From Firmicutes bacterium HGW-Firmicutes-2 (GTDB lineage: Bacteria > Bacillota > Clostridia > Lachnospirales > Vallitaleaceae): 64,000 nt of DNA. Every line of letters begins with the position of its first letter. Position 1 is the stretch's first letter. The notes beneath the pieces were generated by a model. It saw only the letters and a list, made by a program, of their open reading frames with translations, was not told where the DNA came from and made no database searches. Shown here piece after piece: positions 63,075 through 64,000 of the stretch. Both the position numbers and the translations under genes were made by a program. The stretch lies in assembly GCA_002841495.1 (NCBI GenBank), contig PGZV01000005.1, forward strand, positions 370,865 through 434,864, read 5' to 3'.

Positions 63075-64000
63075 ATGATGAAAAAATTAATTAGTTGGAT
63101 GATGGCAGCAATATTTGTTGCTAGTATGGTACAAGTCAATGTATTTGCAGAAGCTGTTGTAACTAATGAGTATGCTGAGAAATTATCTGAAGTAGGTATC
63201 TTCAAAGGTAGTGACAAAGGATTTGAACTCGACCGAGAACCTACTAGACTAGAAGGTCTTGTCATGTTGATGAGATTACTTGGACTAGAAGAAGAAGCGC
63301 AGAATTTCGATGAGAAAGTTGTAAACTTCAATGATGTACCGGCATGGGGACAACGATATGTTCAATATGCATACAAATTAAATATTACAAAAGGTATTGG
63401 TGGTAATCAGTTTGGATCTGCTAATCAGATGGACAAGAAATCATACTTAACCTTTATGCTAAGATCACTTGGATATGATGATGACAAAAATGACTTTACA
63501 TGGTTAAATGCAACTGAAAAAGCGGTAGAAGTCGGCATTATTAAGAAAAGCGATGTGATTTCAAGCAAATTTACCAGAGGTGATGTAGCTGAAGTTTCTT
63601 ACAATACCTTGAAAGTAAATTTAAAAGGTGAAGATAGGTTATTGGTTGAAAAGCTAATTGAAGAGAATAAAATTGACCCAAACAAAGTAGAAAAATTAGA
63701 TATAAAGATTAAAGGACAAGAGGAAGTTAAACAGATAGACAATGAAGAAATTAGCTTATATGTAGAGAGTGCACTTGCACAAGTTAAACCAACACAACCA
63801 GCTGGAGGAAACCTTAATTCAAATGGCGGTGGCGGTTCATCCATGCCAGGCGGCGGCGGTGGTGGCGGCGGTTCATCCATGCCAGGTGGTGGTAAACCAA
63901 TAGCAAAAGAACCAGTAGTAAAAGAACCAGTAGTAGAAGAACCAGTAGTAGAAGAACCAGTAGTAGAAGAACCAGTAGTAGAAGAACCAGTAGTAGAAGA
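63075..64000 (+). CDS. Exported SLH-like surface protein with Gly-rich and EPVVE repeats (3' end outside the window)
   Basis: A signal peptide (about 1-25, cut near VFAEA) is followed by SLH-like modules: YAEKLSEVGIFKGSDKGFEL, PTRLEGLVMLMRLLG, FNDVPAWGQRYVQYAYKL, NITKGIGGNQFGS and FTRGDVAEVSYNTL (to about 180). SLH modules usually bind secondary cell-wall polymer. After a charged stretch come two GGSSMPGGG units (about 255-275) and, from residue 278, five-residue EPVVE/K repeats that reach the window end. ATG 63075 and ATG 63078 both fit AGGAGGG. Two c-di-GMP-I riboswitches control it. It is probably a wall-bound adhesin or stalk protein; its C-terminal function cannot be seen. Confidence 0.88.
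   Translation, partial: MMKKLISWMMAAIFVASMVQVNVFAEAVVTNEYAEKLSEVGIFKGSDKGFELDREPTRLEGLVMLMRLLGLEEEAQNFDEKVVNFNDVPAWGQRYVQYAYKLNITKGIGGNQFGSANQMDKKSYLTFMLRSLGYDDDKNDFTWLNATEKAVEVGIIKKSDVISSKFTRGDVAEVSYNTLKVNLKGEDRLLVEKLIEENKIDPNKVEKLDIKIKGQEEVKQIDNEEISLYVESALAQVKPTQPAGGNLNSNGGGGSSMPGGGGGGGGSSMPGGGKPIAKEPVVKEPVVEEPVVEEPVVEEPVVEEPVVE
63906..64000 (+). repeat. 15-bp tandem repeat encoding EPVVE/K
   Basis: Six full copies of a 15-bp unit (GAAGAACCAGTAGTA; the first two begin AAA, giving Lys) plus a partial one at the window end. The later copies are identical at the DNA level, suggesting recent expansion by slippage or unequal crossing-over. Confidence 0.95.

Noticed and set aside
63599..63880. 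Antisense proline-rich 93-codon frame
   Set aside because: The proline runs are the reverse complement of the glycine-rich linker of the SLH-like protein.
63906..64000. Short regular repeats as a possible CRISPR array
   Set aside because: The 15-bp units abut each other with no spacers and stay in frame as EPVVE codons.

Overview
The window looks like chromosomal DNA from a low-GC Gram-positive anaerobe of the Clostridia (a Lachnospirales or Vallitaleaceae-like lineage is plausible, but the genus cannot be fixed by eye). The reasons are the gene order fhs-folD-rimO-pgsA-cinA-recA-recX-rny, AGGAGG-type ribosome binding sites, Bacillus/Clostridium-type LexA boxes before recA, a tyrosine-kinase/modulator pair encoded as two polypeptides, an SLH-like surface protein and c-di-GMP-I riboswitches. 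Almost every gene lies on the + strand.

Layout. 1-15 kb is conserved core: one-carbon metabolism (fhs, folD), translation (rimO), lipid synthesis (pgsA), recombination (cinA, SOS-controlled recA, recX), RNA decay (rny), an aspartate aminotransferase, purB, proC, a Nudix hydrolase and a Xer recombinase. 15-29 kb holds single genes and small operons: a chemoreceptor with a C-terminal PhnD-like domain, a RelA/SpoT alarmone synthetase, a truncated CapF-like reductase next to a CDP-alcohol phosphatidyltransferase with a problematic start, a LytS/LytTR system followed by a CstA-type transporter, a transglutaminase-like exported protein, and a P-loop kinase paired with a GH13_18 phosphorylase behind a perfect sigma-A promoter.

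29.6-62.6 kb is a large cell-surface polysaccharide locus. It holds precursor modules for a dTDP-4-amino-sugar (rfbA, rfbB, VioA-like aminotransferase, WbqC-like protein), UDP-GlcA/UDP-GalA (ugd, UDP-GlcA 4-epimerase) and a UDP-4-amino-4,6-dideoxy-HexNAc of bacillosamine type (PglF-, PglE- and PglC-like). It also has several glycosyltransferases, two flippases, a Wzy-like polymerase, a pectate-lyase-fold protein, and a Wzz-like modulator with a BY-kinase. One nucleotide-sugar dehydrogenase is broken by an apparent 47-nt deletion, and a 46-codon fragment of the upstream transglutaminase-like gene sits between wbqC and an acetyltransferase gene. The last part (57.2-62.6 kb) is an unusual operon: a lasso-peptide-B2-like cysteine protease fold, two IspD/TarI-like cytidylyltransferases, a ribulose-phosphate 3-epimerase, a TagF-like polyol-phosphate transferase and an NTP_transf_5 protein. 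There is no TarJ, no lasso cyclase and no visible lasso precursor. This is the best candidate here for an undescribed system, probably a polyol- or pentulose-phosphate glycan modification.

62.6-64 kb: two tandem c-di-GMP-I riboswitches precede an exported SLH-like protein with Gly-rich and EPVVE repeats that runs off the end. The second messenger for sessile/motile switching therefore appears to control a surface protein beside the exopolysaccharide locus.
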